This document shows positions 1 through 6,805 of a DNA stretch of 11,339 nucleotides, in pieces. The translations under genes and the position numbers were made by a program. Below the pieces are notes generated by a model. The model had not been told where the DNA came from. It saw only the letters and a list, made by a program, of their open reading frames with translations, and made no database searches. This DNA comes from JANQGH01 sp039030175 (lineage in GTDB: Bacteria; Pseudomonadota; Alphaproteobacteria; DSM-16000; Inquilinaceae): assembly GCA_039030175.1 (NCBI GenBank), contig JBCCER010000143.1, positions 1-11,339 on the forward strand, written 5' to 3'. Position 1 is the stretch's first letter; the number at the start of each line of letters is the position of its first letter.

Positions 1-1
1 C

Positions 2-46
2 GGCCGGATCTCGCTGCGCAAGGACCCTGCGCCGACCGTGGATTGA
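2..46 (+). CDS. C-terminal tail of an upstream gene (partial), product unknown
   Basis: Frame 2 is open from the window edge and ends at TGA (44-46). It would give a C-terminus reading GRISLRKDPAPTVD. Twelve of the 14 sense codons end in G or C, as expected for genes of this GC-rich genome. The other two plus frames stop at 60 and 69 and show poorer codon use. The piece is far too short to assign a family, and a spurious open frame cannot be excluded. No clear terminator hairpin follows it in 47-204. Confidence 0.3.
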   Translation, partial: GRISLRKDPAPTVD

Positions 47-204
47 CTGCTCGCGTTTAGCGGCCTAGAACAGACTTCTCGCGCGACGATCCCATAACCG
101 CGCGGCCAGAAAACTTCTCCCAACCAAAATTCGACCGCACCCGGCGCCCCCTTGGCGTGCCCGGCTCTGCCTTTTGCACCCTCCCGCATAAAGGAACAAA
201 AACT

Positions 205-741
205 ATGCGCAATTATTATCTCATTTCGGGCCCGCCTGGAGCGGGCAAGACAGCCTTGTTGGCGGAACTAAGATCTCGAGGCTTCAATGGCATCGACGAA
301 CCGGCAAGACGCATCCTAGCCGAACAGCGCAGTTTCGACGGCCGGGGCGTTCCCGAAACCGATGCATCCCTGTTTACCGACCTGATGCTGTCCCGTGCAG
401 TCGATGACTACACGCGTCATAGGGAACATACCAAGACCGTCCTTTTTGACAGAGGCGTACCGGACATTGTTGCCTATGCGCGCCTGTTCGGTGTTGATGA
501 CGGTCCGTCGATACGCGCGAGCGAGGTCTATCGTTATCATCCCAAAGTCTTCTTCGCGCCGCACTGGCGAGAGATTTATTGCCAGGATGATGAGCGGAAA
601 ATGACCTTTGACCAAGCCGCTGATTTTGGCGGACTGATGCGTGAAGCGTACCGCGAACTAGGCTACGAACTTGTTGACCTGCCCAATTCTTCGCCTGAAA
701 CCCGTGTCGATTTCTTGTTAGGCCGGCTTGGTGGCAGCTAG
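205..741 (+). CDS. Small P-loop ATP-binding protein (AAA_28 / NadR-kinase-like)
   Basis: A 178-residue cytoplasmic P-loop NTPase. The Walker A motif GPPGAGKT lies at residues 9-16, right after a short hydrophobic beta strand. An acidic DEPARR motif follows at about 31-36, then a Walker-B-like hydrophobic strand ending in FDRG at 81-84. Near residues 115-135 an APHWREIY..DDERK stretch is typical of AAA_28 proteins, which are related to the kinase domain of NadR and to small nucleotide or nucleoside kinases. The open frame extends up to 157, but I chose the ATG at 205: AAGGA (191-195) sits 9 nt upstream of it, and the family begins directly at the P-loop strand. It is convergent with the HEAT-like gene, with a 13-nt gap, and has no operon partner in view. 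The substrate cannot be deduced; nucleotide or nucleoside phosphorylation is a family-level possibility only. Confidence 0.85.
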   Translation: MRNYYLISGPPGAGKTALLAELRSRGFNGIDEPARRILAEQRSFDGRGVPETDASLFTDLMLSRAVDDYTRHREHTKTVLFDRGVPDIVAYARLFGVDDGPSIRASEVYRYHPKVFFAPHWREIYCQDDERKMTFDQAADFGGLMREAYRELGYELVDLPNSSPETRVDFLLGRLGGS

Positions 742-754
742 GATCTGACTTCGC

Positions 755-1390
755 TCAAAGGCGTTTCATGACTTTTTCGAGCCGCTTTCTCTTGCTGGCC
801 GGCAATTCGTCTTTCAGGCGAGCCTCTAGAATCTTGCGGAATGTCGATTTCTCTCCGGTCGGAATTACTGGCGCAGCCCTCTCGGCATACATTGGCAATT
901 GATTGATTGCGCTGGCCGCCAACCGATCAAGCAGGACAGGGGCCACAGAGGCCGAGTGACGCTCGTCGGCTAGCAGAAGAACCAACACGACCATCGCTTG
1001 ATCTTTGGCGATGACCGACCCTTTGTCGGCGGCGGTTAGGATTGTGTCCAGATTGTCCGCGATCAATTCGGGTGCAACGCGGCAAATGCAGGCCAGCGCC
1101 GTCAATGCGCCCCAGACCAGACGATTGTTGCCGCCAACCGCCAGGCAAAGAAATGCATCGGTATGCCCGGCGATTAGGGAGGGGTCGCGCTCGCCAATCT
1201 CGTAGAGCACCTTAATCGCATCGCTTTTTGCGGCTTGCTTGCCGGTTGCCAGGATTTGGGCGAGATCGGCAATCGCGGCCATGTCTTGGGTTTGTGCGAG
1301 CTCCTCGGCGAGTTCGATATTCGGGGCTTCGTCGCGCCTGTCCAGGGCGCTCGCAAGCCGGGCCTCCACGGCGATTCTGGCGCCACTCAT
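755..1390 (-). CDS. HEAT/ARM-like helical repeat protein
   Basis: A 211-residue protein with no signal peptide or membrane segment, so probably cytoplasmic. Residues 35-160 consist of successive amphipathic helix pairs of the HEAT/armadillo kind: a helix with KSDAIKVLYEIGERDP (55-70), one with LVWGALTALACICRVAP (91-107), and one with KDQAMVVLVLLL (129-140). The C-terminus (180-211) is strongly charged and Lys/Arg-rich. Such repeats normally form a curved scaffold for protein binding; no catalytic motif is visible. Its ATG overlaps the stop of the FosX gene by four bases (ATGA, 1387-1390), which indicates translational coupling, and it is the last gene of the TPR-fosX-HEAT cluster. I cannot name a specific function. 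Proteins of this type next to glyoxalase-fold genes are usually annotated as hypothetical. Confidence 0.8.
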   Translation of the reverse strand: MSGARIAVEARLASALDRRDEAPNIELAEELAQTQDMAAIADLAQILATGKQAAKSDAIKVLYEIGERDPSLIAGHTDAFLCLAVGGNNRLVWGALTALACICRVAPELIADNLDTILTAADKGSVIAKDQAMVVLVLLLADERHSASVAPVLLDRLAASAINQLPMYAERAAPVIPTGEKSTFRKILEARLKDELPASKRKRLEKVMKRL

Positions 1391-1809
1391 TTCAGTTCCT
1401 GTGCCCGGGCATAGCGGGCCAATCTTTCTTGCAGCGTGCCGGTATGCAGCTCGAACAAATGGTTGTCATGGTCGTAGAAATAGATCGATCGCCCTTCGCC
1501 CTCCATCCGGGATCGGCCCTGCTTGACCTCCAGACCAAGCGCGAGAACACGGGCTAAATAGTCGTCGAATTGCTCGTCATCGATCTTGAACGCGAGATGA
1601 TTGTAGGTGCGGGTCGGCAATGCCTCCCCTTCCATGATCGCGATCCAGAGATCGTCATCGCCGACAAGGAAAAATCGCTCTGGGGCCACGGAGAAGGTCG
1701 CGTCGCCGCTGTCATACACCTTGCGCGCGTGGAGCACGCCGACCAGCACCTCCTCCATCTTGTCGAGGTCGCTGACTATGAAGGTCATGTGGCTGAGGCC
1801 TTTGACCAT
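1387..1809 (-). CDS. fosX: FosX-type fosfomycin resistance hydrolase
   Basis: A 140-residue vicinal-oxygen-chelate (glyoxalase-fold) enzyme. FosX opens the epoxide of fosfomycin with water, using Mn(II), in the cytoplasm. The key residues are visible at the expected places. The metal ligands are His7 (GLSHMTF), His71 (YNHLAF) and Glu120 (NHLFELH). Glu44 (APERFF) sits where FosX carries its catalytic base, which separates FosX from the thiol-transferases FosA and FosB. The EGEGRSIYFYDHDNHLFELHTG region is the FosX signature. The frame could start at 1857, but that would overlap the preceding gene and add 16 residues absent from the family; the ATG at 1809 puts the first ligand at residue 7, as in known FosX. 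No good Shine-Dalgarno precedes 1809, so translation may depend on coupling to the TPR gene, which ends 16 nt upstream. It overlaps the HEAT gene by 4 nt. Confidence 0.9.
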   Translation of the reverse strand: MVKGLSHMTFIVSDLDKMEEVLVGVLHARKVYDSGDATFSVAPERFFLVGDDDLWIAIMEGEALPTRTYNHLAFKIDDEQFDDYLARVLALGLEVKQGRSRMEGEGRSIYFYDHDNHLFELHTGTLQERLARYARAQELK

Positions 1810-1825
1810 CGGCGAAATAGGGCTT

Positions 1826-3226
1826 TTAGTAAGACCAGACCGTGCCGTTATAGACACCGGCGCTTAACTCGCTGCCGCCGCTATCGGCTTCGGCCCGCAC
1901 GAAGATTGGCGGCAGGCCATAACGCCCGGCTTCGGCACCAACCGTGTTGCCGTTCATCACATTATAGGTAATGCCGACCCTCGTATCGCCGGTCGACAGG
2001 CCCGTGGACGGGTTCCAGGAACCGTCGCCGCTGACGGTCGGTCGGAAACCGCCGGGCAGGCCTGGTCCAAAGGTCCATCGGAAATCAACGCGGTCGCCTT
2101 GATGCAAGACATCGAAGCCACCCCAAGGTGTACGCACGGAAAAGCCGGCATTGAGGCCCGGAATCAGGATGCCGAACTGTGGAAATTCCTCGTCGCAATT
2201 GTAACCGGGCGCATAGGGCTGGCCGGCCTGGCAGGCCAATTGCGCATCCTGTTGCGCGATCTCGCAATTGACGATTTGGATACGCCCGATGATTGAGGGC
2301 GGACAGGTGGCCTGACAGTCGTAGTTGATGCTGCAATAGCTGCGATCGGGTGCGGGCAGGCTTTGGCCGCCCGTCCCGCCGCCGATACCCTGGACGCCGA
2401 TCAGATAGGCGGGTTCGATCGGGTTTTCGCGATGGATATCGGCGAGGATCATTGAAGCCGCGCCAAGATCGCCCTCAGCCGCCAGAACTTCGGCGAGGTG
2501 CAGGCGGTGCAGCGGCAGCGCGTCAGGTAAAGTGACGGCAGTTTCCAATGCTTCGCGAGCAGCGGCAAGACCGGGGCCGCCCAAACCCGCCTCTTCCATT
2601 AAGCGCGCGGTATGACCGAAATTGGCCTGATAGGCAGCGGTGTTGGGGTCGGTCTGGCGCGCTTGATCGAACAGCCTCAAGGCCGCATCCAATAGCTCTG
2701 CCTGCTGGTTCGGCAGGTCCGACTGTGCCAATTCGGCCAGGGTCATGCCGAGATTGTTCAGCGCAACCGGATCATCGGGGGCTGTGGCGACGGCGTTGGC
2801 GAACATCCAAGCGGCAGGCGCCAGCTGTCGCCGGCTCAGCATCGCGTTGCCAAGCGTCAGCGCTGCGCCTTCATTGGCCGGGTCGGCGGTAAACGTATCG
2901 AGCCCGTCGGCGAAGCCGGTCGGCAACAGGGGCGCCGTTTGTTGAAGCGCGCTCGCCGCGATGGCGGCGGCGTCTCCTGCGTTGGCGGTCGGCGTTGTGG
3001 GCGCGGGTTCAGGGGCGGGCTGGTCAGTCGTCGGGGTGTCCGTCGAAGGGTTGGGTCGAGGAGCGGGAAGCGGAGGATTTGGCGCAGGAGGCGGGGTAGC
3101 TTCCTCACCTGGTTTGACGTCTTCAGGCGGAGCTGGGGCTTTTTGAGCAACACCCGAGCCCGTCGCCAAAATTAGCGCGATTGCGGCGGCTGAAAGGATT
3201 GTCGTCGCGTGAGACCAGTTGATCAT
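1826..3226 (-). CDS. Exported proline-rich TPR protein with a six-cysteine region
   Basis: A 466-residue protein. Residues 1-27 look like a Sec signal peptide: a hydrophobic stretch ILSAAAIALILATG, then a likely cleavage after SGVA. A Pro/Thr/Ala-rich linker follows (30-82). Tetratricopeptide-like helices span about 117-268, for example DDPVALNNLGMTLAELAQ and DPNTAAYQANFGHTARLM. Six cysteines (298, 304, 308, 321, 332, 344) cluster in 295-345, consistent with disulfides in the periplasm. A Gly/Trp-rich, probably beta-rich domain (350-466) ends the protein. The frame also has an ATG at 3238, but GGAG lies 6 nt before the ATG at 3226, so I take the latter. The TPR part suggests protein binding in the envelope. 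I do not recognise the C-terminal domain and cannot name a partner. The gene heads the cluster with fosX and the HEAT gene. Confidence 0.82.
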   Translation of the reverse strand: MINWSHATTILSAAAIALILATGSGVAQKAPAPPEDVKPGEEATPPPAPNPPLPAPRPNPSTDTPTTDQPAPEPAPTTPTANAGDAAAIAASALQQTAPLLPTGFADGLDTFTADPANEGAALTLGNAMLSRRQLAPAAWMFANAVATAPDDPVALNNLGMTLAELAQSDLPNQQAELLDAALRLFDQARQTDPNTAAYQANFGHTARLMEEAGLGGPGLAAAREALETAVTLPDALPLHRLHLAEVLAAEGDLGAASMILADIHRENPIEPAYLIGVQGIGGGTGGQSLPAPDRSYCSINYDCQATCPPSIIGRIQIVNCEIAQQDAQLACQAGQPYAPGYNCDEEFPQFGILIPGLNAGFSVRTPWGGFDVLHQGDRVDFRWTFGPGLPGGFRPTVSGDGSWNPSTGLSTGDTRVGITYNVMNGNTVGAEAGRYGLPPIFVRAEADSGGSELSAGVYNGTVWSY

Positions 3227-3299
3227 CGCCCGCTCCATGATCCGTGAATTCTGGAGACCCTATCACAGTCAAATCGGCGAATGGACAGCCGCGCTCGCT

Positions 3300-3743
3300 C
3301 TAACTTGTGCTTTCTAGGAGCTCTTTGAGTGCCGAAAGATCTTTCCGGTTCGCCCGTCGCATCGCTTTCGCCATGAAAGGGGCGACAAGGGTGGAAAACC
3401 CGGATGGCGTTCCTCGATTGCGCAGGGTCATCCGCGTTCCGCCGGAGTTGGTTGGTGTCAAAATGTAGCTCGTTTCCATCGGGAACGGGCCTTGAGCGGT
3501 GCGCATCACCAGCTTCTCGCCGGGAACGAACTCGACGAATTCGTACGTATAGGCTAGCCGTCGACCGAGAAACTGCGCCACGAACGCCACGCGCGAGCCC
3601 AGCGCTGCTGGCGGTGTGGTCACCCACTCAACGCTCTTGATGTTGACATACCAGGCGGGGGCGTTGTCCGGGTCTGCGATGAAGGCAAAGACGTCTTCGC
3701 ACGGGCGCTCGATATCTATTTCAGTCGAAACGTCGACAGCCAT
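3300..3743 (-). CDS. SRPBCC (START/polyketide-cyclase-like) family protein
   Basis: A 147-residue single-domain protein of the SRPBCC helix-grip fold, which forms a deep hydrophobic pocket for a small ligand. Evidence is the N-terminal strand plus helix VSTEIDIERPCEDVFAFIADPDNAPAWY, the middle FVEFVPGEKLVMRT strand pair, the MTLRNRG strand, and a long C-terminal amphipathic helix (about 120-145). There is no signal peptide. The ligand is unknown; such proteins are commonly annotated as polyketide cyclase/dehydrase or lipid-transport-like, with no demonstrated activity. A GGGGG run lies 6 nt upstream of the chosen ATG. The TPR gene begins 73 nt downstream on the same strand, so the two may share a transcript, though that gap could also hold a promoter. 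A hairpin-forming repeat lies 26-54 nt upstream of the start. Confidence 0.85.
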   Translation of the reverse strand: MAVDVSTEIDIERPCEDVFAFIADPDNAPAWYVNIKSVEWVTTPPAALGSRVAFVAQFLGRRLAYTYEFVEFVPGEKLVMRTAQGPFPMETSYILTPTNSGGTRMTLRNRGTPSGFSTLVAPFMAKAMRRANRKDLSALKELLESTS

Positions 3744-4107
3744 GCATTACCCCCGAGGTCGATCCGGTCCCAGCCTAGTGCGGGGTCGAGGGCTGGGAAA
3801 GCGCCTCCCCCAATTGTGAAGTGAGTGGCTTCAATGCGACGGGTTTGGCGGCTGGCGGATAGGTGGCAAATCCGACCGTCACGCCAATGGAACGTCGATC
3901 CTATGGTCACGAACCGTTTCGGCTCGGAAACCGCGGTGGAGGCTTGCGACCTGTTTGCTAGCTCGAGAGACGGTGACATGAAGGTCACGATCCCACTCGG
4001 CAGACAGTTGCCTTGACATCGTCGAGGTGCCTGCCGTTTGTCTAACGGTCCGGCGGCACGCATCTTCCCGCCGAACTTTGACCCAAATAGGCGAACGGGG
4101 AGGGGGC
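3744..4107. other. Intergenic region between divergent SRPBCC and phosphorylase-like genes
   Basis: About 364 bases with no convincing gene on either strand. The open frames here have no supporting ribosome-binding site and no recognisable protein. Visible elements are a perfect 7-bp inverted repeat near the SRPBCC start, an isolated TTGACA at 4013-4018 without a good -10 partner, and a purine-rich GGGGAGGGGG run (4097-4106) that serves as ribosome-binding site for the short ORF at 4108. Promoters for both divergent genes should lie here, but I cannot place them. Confidence 0.6.
3769..3797. repeat. Inverted repeat / hairpin upstream of the SRPBCC gene
   Basis: CCCAGCC (3769-3775) and GGCTGGG (3791-3797) are perfect reverse complements separated by 15 nt. 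No T-tract follows on either strand, so it is unlikely to be an intrinsic terminator. It lies 26-54 nt upstream of the SRPBCC start codon and would fall in its promoter or 5' leader. Its role is unknown. Confidence 0.4.
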
Positions 4108-4170
4108 ATGTCGTCGAAAGTCGATCTACTGGGCATCGTTGGGCAACGACTACATGGCCAGCTAGCGTGA
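4108..4170 (+). CDS. 20-codon upstream ORF coupled to the phosphorylase-like gene
   Basis: An ATG at 4108 is preceded by GGGGAGGGGGC (4097-4107), the strongest ribosome-binding site in this region. It opens a 20-codon frame, starting MSSKVDLLGIVG and ending at TGA 4168-4170. That TGA overlaps the GTG start of the next gene in a four-base GTGA junction. This is the geometry of a leader peptide feeding a translationally coupled gene. The peptide has no run of a single amino acid that would suggest attenuation. The alternative is that this was once the true N-terminus of the phosphorylase-like protein and a frameshift now separates them. I favour the coupled leader because the downstream GTG already gives a normal family N-terminus. 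Confidence 0.45.
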   Translation: MSSKVDLLGIVGQRLHGQLA

Positions 4171-4916
4171 CCGGGCAAGCGTGGCATGTCGGCTGTACCA
4201 AAGATCAAGTTGGCGAAGCTGCAATTCTGGTTCGGAATCGCTCCGCGATCGAATTGTTGGCCCATCGGCTTGAGGCCGCGACAGTCCTGCCGGAACTTGG
4301 TGGCTTTACCACCGTGATCGGCTCTTGGCGGGGGTGGAGAATGACGGCGACCGCCGTCGGCGTGGGCGCCTCCAGCCCGATAATGGCGCTGCGGGAGCTT
4401 GCTGCCCTCGGCGTCGACGTCTTCGTTAGGGTCGATAATGTCATGGCGATTGGCGTGGCGGGGCTGGGCGATGTGCTCGTTGCTGACTCTGCTCTCGCAC
4501 CGGACGGCAGTATGTCCGCATTCACGCCACCAGGTCACAGCACGAAGGCCCACCAGGCACTTGTCTTGGCTTTGGCTTCCGCGCCGCCGACCGGCAGGAC
4601 GCTTCGACAGGGACGGTTCGCTAGTTTCGACAGCTACTACGGCACCATGTATCCGTTGCTGCCGAACGAAAGGCCGGAAATCGCGACGGAGCGGGAGCGT
4701 TTGGCCGAGCTTGGTGTTTTGGCGCTTGATCTAGAGACCGCTCCTCTCCTGGCCATGGGCAGTCGATTGGGCCTGGCGACGGCTAGCTTGTGCCTGGGCG
4801 CCGTCGATCCGGCGACCGAGGAACGGTTGTCGGATCATGAGATGACCGACGGTGAGGCAGACCTATGCCGAACCGCGTTGGATGGAGTCGTCCGATTTCT
4901 CGAGGCTCGCGGCTGA
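4167..4916 (+). CDS. Nucleoside-phosphorylase-fold protein (uridine phosphorylase-like) with degenerate active site
   Basis: About 249 residues from the GTG, close to the 253 of E. coli uridine phosphorylase. Fold signatures are HVGCTKDQVGEAAIL (7-21), the ATAVGVGASSPIMALRELAALGVDVFVRV core (about 61-89), GDVLVADSAL (101-110), and DLETAPLLAMGSRLGL (188-203), which keeps the ribose-binding Glu (E190). The GDPxR phosphate motif is replaced by RNRSA (23-27), losing Gly and Arg. The downstream R-I-G-T-T region reads RVDNV, keeping the Arg but not Gly-Thr. The uracil-contacting Gln and Arg after the FY motif are also not conserved (YYGTMYP). Ordinary uridine phosphorolysis is therefore doubtful; another nucleoside, a hydrolase role or a binding role are possible. 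The open frame reaches back to a TTG at 4038, but family length favours 4167. GTG 4167 has no Shine-Dalgarno of its own. The gene converges with the dehydrogenase, 22 nt apart. Confidence 0.75.
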   Translation: MTGQAWHVGCTKDQVGEAAILVRNRSAIELLAHRLEAATVLPELGGFTTVIGSWRGWRMTATAVGVGASSPIMALRELAALGVDVFVRVDNVMAIGVAGLGDVLVADSALAPDGSMSAFTPPGHSTKAHQALVLALASAPPTGRTLRQGRFASFDSYYGTMYPLLPNERPEIATERERLAELGVLALDLETAPLLAMGSRLGLATASLCLGAVDPATEERLSDHEMTDGEADLCRTALDGVVRFLEARG

Positions 4917-4938
4917 CCAAGGACCCGTCACGCAGATC

Positions 4939-5979
4939 CTAGCGGCGAGCGCCTGCAGCGACCTTGACAGCGCCTACGCGGCGTTTTACTCGGCTATCGA
5001 CGGCACGCTGCATGTGTTGGGGTTCTTCGCCGGCTAGCATGAGGGCGATGTCGTCCACGACCATGCGGCCGATGTCTCGCCGGCCATGATGGACGGCAGC
5101 TGCTCTATGCGGCGACAAGATCGTGTTCGGCAACGCGCGTACGGGATCGTCCGGCGCCACGGGTTCGCTCGGGAAAACGTCCAGCGCGGCGCGAATGCGC
5201 CTGGATTGAATGGCCTTGTGAAGTGCCTTGAAGTCAACCAGATGAGCCCGGCTGATCAGCACCAGCAACGAGCCCGGTCGCATGGACGACAACGCAGCGG
5301 CGTCGATCAGGTGGTAGTTTTCGTCCGTCGGCGACGCCGCGACTACAAGGCACCGGCTTTCGGACAGCAGATGGTCGAGATCGGTGCCGGTCACGCCGCG
5401 TTCGGCCAGGACATCCGGGTCTTGCCAGGGATCGAAAGCCAGAACACGGCATCCAAACGCCGCCAGAAGCCGATTGCATTCCTGGGCAATGGAGCCAAAG
5501 CCGACGAAACCAACCGTTTCGCCATAGAGCGAAAAATCGAACCGCTCGTCCTCGCCAAGCCAGGTTTCGTCGCCGCGCCGAAATGCATCGTGTTCGCCAA
5601 CGAGTCCTCGAGCGCCCGCAATCATGAAACCCAGCGTCATTTCGGCGACCGGTCGTCGAAAGGCCGGGGCGCAACTCAAGACCTCGACCCCAAGGGAAAA
5701 GCAGGCATCGTAGTCAAGCGATGGTGGGAAACTGCCGGCCACCTCAAGGCACGCTCGTAGCTGCGACGCGTTATTCAGATCGATTTGGTGAAAGCACGGA
5801 TCCGTGGCGATGACAAACTCGGCCTCCAGCAAGGTAGAGTCGATGACGTCCTTCGGCACGGGTTCATCGATCGCCCAAACGAGTTTGCAGAGATCGCCCA
5901 GCCGTTCCAAGTCGCTTGGGTGAAACAGCTCGTCGAGCGTGCGAAAGCTCGGGGCCAAAAGGGCGGTCGGCTTGGTCAT
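4939..5979 (-). CDS. D-isomer-specific 2-hydroxyacid dehydrogenase
   Basis: A 346-residue NAD(P)-dependent oxidoreductase that interconverts 2-hydroxy acids and 2-keto acids in the cytoplasm. The Rossmann motif is TVGFVGFGSIAQE (155-167), with an acidic FDPW (182-185) at the end of beta-2, where D183 points to NAD preference. The catalytic triad of the family is complete: Arg244 (LISRAHLVD), Glu272 (DVFPSEP) and His291 (LSPHRAAA). The substrate-binding half is residues 1-105 plus the C-terminal helix. A basic tail (330-346) extends a little past the usual end. The start lies 10 nt after the stop of the second permease gene, so it is the last gene of the transporter operon and presumably acts on a product of the imported sugar, such as a sugar acid. 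The exact substrate cannot be read from the sequence. Confidence 0.88.
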   Translation of the reverse strand: MTKPTALLAPSFRTLDELFHPSDLERLGDLCKLVWAIDEPVPKDVIDSTLLEAEFVIATDPCFHQIDLNNASQLRACLEVAGSFPPSLDYDACFSLGVEVLSCAPAFRRPVAEMTLGFMIAGARGLVGEHDAFRRGDETWLGEDERFDFSLYGETVGFVGFGSIAQECNRLLAAFGCRVLAFDPWQDPDVLAERGVTGTDLDHLLSESRCLVVAASPTDENYHLIDAAALSSMRPGSLLVLISRAHLVDFKALHKAIQSRRIRAALDVFPSEPVAPDDPVRALPNTILSPHRAAAVHHGRRDIGRMVVDDIALMLAGEEPQHMQRAVDSRVKRRVGAVKVAAGARR

Positions 5980-5989
5980 GAACGGGCTT

Positions 5990-6802
5990 CTACTTGACGG
6001 CGCCCTGGGTCATGCCTTGCACGAAATGGCGCTGGAAGATGATGAAGATGATGATAATCGGGATCGCCATGATCATGGCGGCCGAGGTCAGGCCACTGAT
6101 ATCGCGGGTCTGGGTCCCTTGGAAAAACAACATTCCGACGGTCAGCGTGCGCAGATTGTCCTGCGTTAGGAACAACAGCCGCAACAGCAGGTCATTCCAA
6201 CTCCACAGGAATTCCAGAAGGCCTGTTGTAATGATGGCGGGCGTTGAGATCGGCAGTATGACCCGCCAATAGACCTGGATCTCGGTCGCCCCGTCCACCC
6301 GGGCGGCATCGCGCAACTCCTTTGGAATGCGTCGGAAATAGGCGGACATCAGGAAGATGAAGATCGGCACGGCCAGCGCCAGATCGGCGACGATCACGCC
6401 GAGATGCGTATTCAGCAATCCCAGCCGCTGCTCAGTCACATAGAGCGGTAGGATGATCGCCGTGGGCGGGATCATCAGGCCGGCCAGCAGCAGCGCATAG
6501 ATGATGGGCTTTCCTGGGAATTTCAGGAATGTCAGCGCGTAGGCGGCTGCCGATGCGATCACAATCATGACCAGCGCATCGACGGTCGAGATGATCACGC
6601 TGTTTAAGAAGTAGGTATCGAAATTGGCGTCGACCCATGTCGAGATAAAATGCTGGAACGTCGGCGCCAACGGCGGCACCCAAGGGGGAGAAACCAGCTC
6701 TTCTGCCGGCTTCAGCGAGGTGAACGCCGTCATCAACAAGGGCGCCAACATCAACAGCGAGATCAGTGTCAACAGCGTGTAGACGAGAGGTTTTCTGGCC
6801 AT
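5990..6802 (-). CDS. Carbohydrate ABC transporter permease, MalG type
   Basis: A 270-residue inner-membrane permease of the CUT1 (MalG/UgpE/ThuG) family. Six hydrophobic segments are visible: about 7-29, 66-92, 99-121, 134-154, 185-204 and 240-257. The cytoplasmic EAA loop that docks the ATPase reads ELRDAARVDGATEIQVYWRV (162-181) followed by ILP, with the conserved Gly171. The first periplasmic loop, FTSLKPAEELVSPPW, is typical of MalG-type subunits. Its ATG lies three bases past the stop of the partner permease, and the dehydrogenase gene follows 10 nt after its own stop, so all are co-transcribed. With the partner it forms the sugar channel. No ABC ATPase is encoded in the window, so one must come from elsewhere in the genome. 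Confidence 0.93.
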   Translation of the reverse strand: MARKPLVYTLLTLISLLMLAPLLMTAFTSLKPAEELVSPPWVPPLAPTFQHFISTWVDANFDTYFLNSVIISTVDALVMIVIASAAAYALTFLKFPGKPIIYALLLAGLMIPPTAIILPLYVTEQRLGLLNTHLGVIVADLALAVPIFIFLMSAYFRRIPKELRDAARVDGATEIQVYWRVILPISTPAIITTGLLEFLWSWNDLLLRLLFLTQDNLRTLTVGMLFFQGTQTRDISGLTSAAMIMAIPIIIIFIIFQRHFVQGMTQGAVK

Positions 6803-6805
6803 GGC

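Noticed and set aside
4013..4046. TTGACA at 4013-4018 as the -35 of a promoter for the phosphorylase-like gene
   Set aside because: No acceptable -10 hexamer lies at 16-18 nt; TCTAAC at 4041-4046 would need a 22-nt spacer.
3716..4201. Minus-strand open frame of 161 codons spanning the intergenic region
   Set aside because: It overlaps the SRPBCC start and the phosphorylase-like gene, has no ribosome-binding site, and its product resembles no family I know.
4939..5979. Plus-strand open frames inside the dehydrogenase and permease genes
   Set aside because: They are shadows of well-supported minus-strand genes with complete family motifs.
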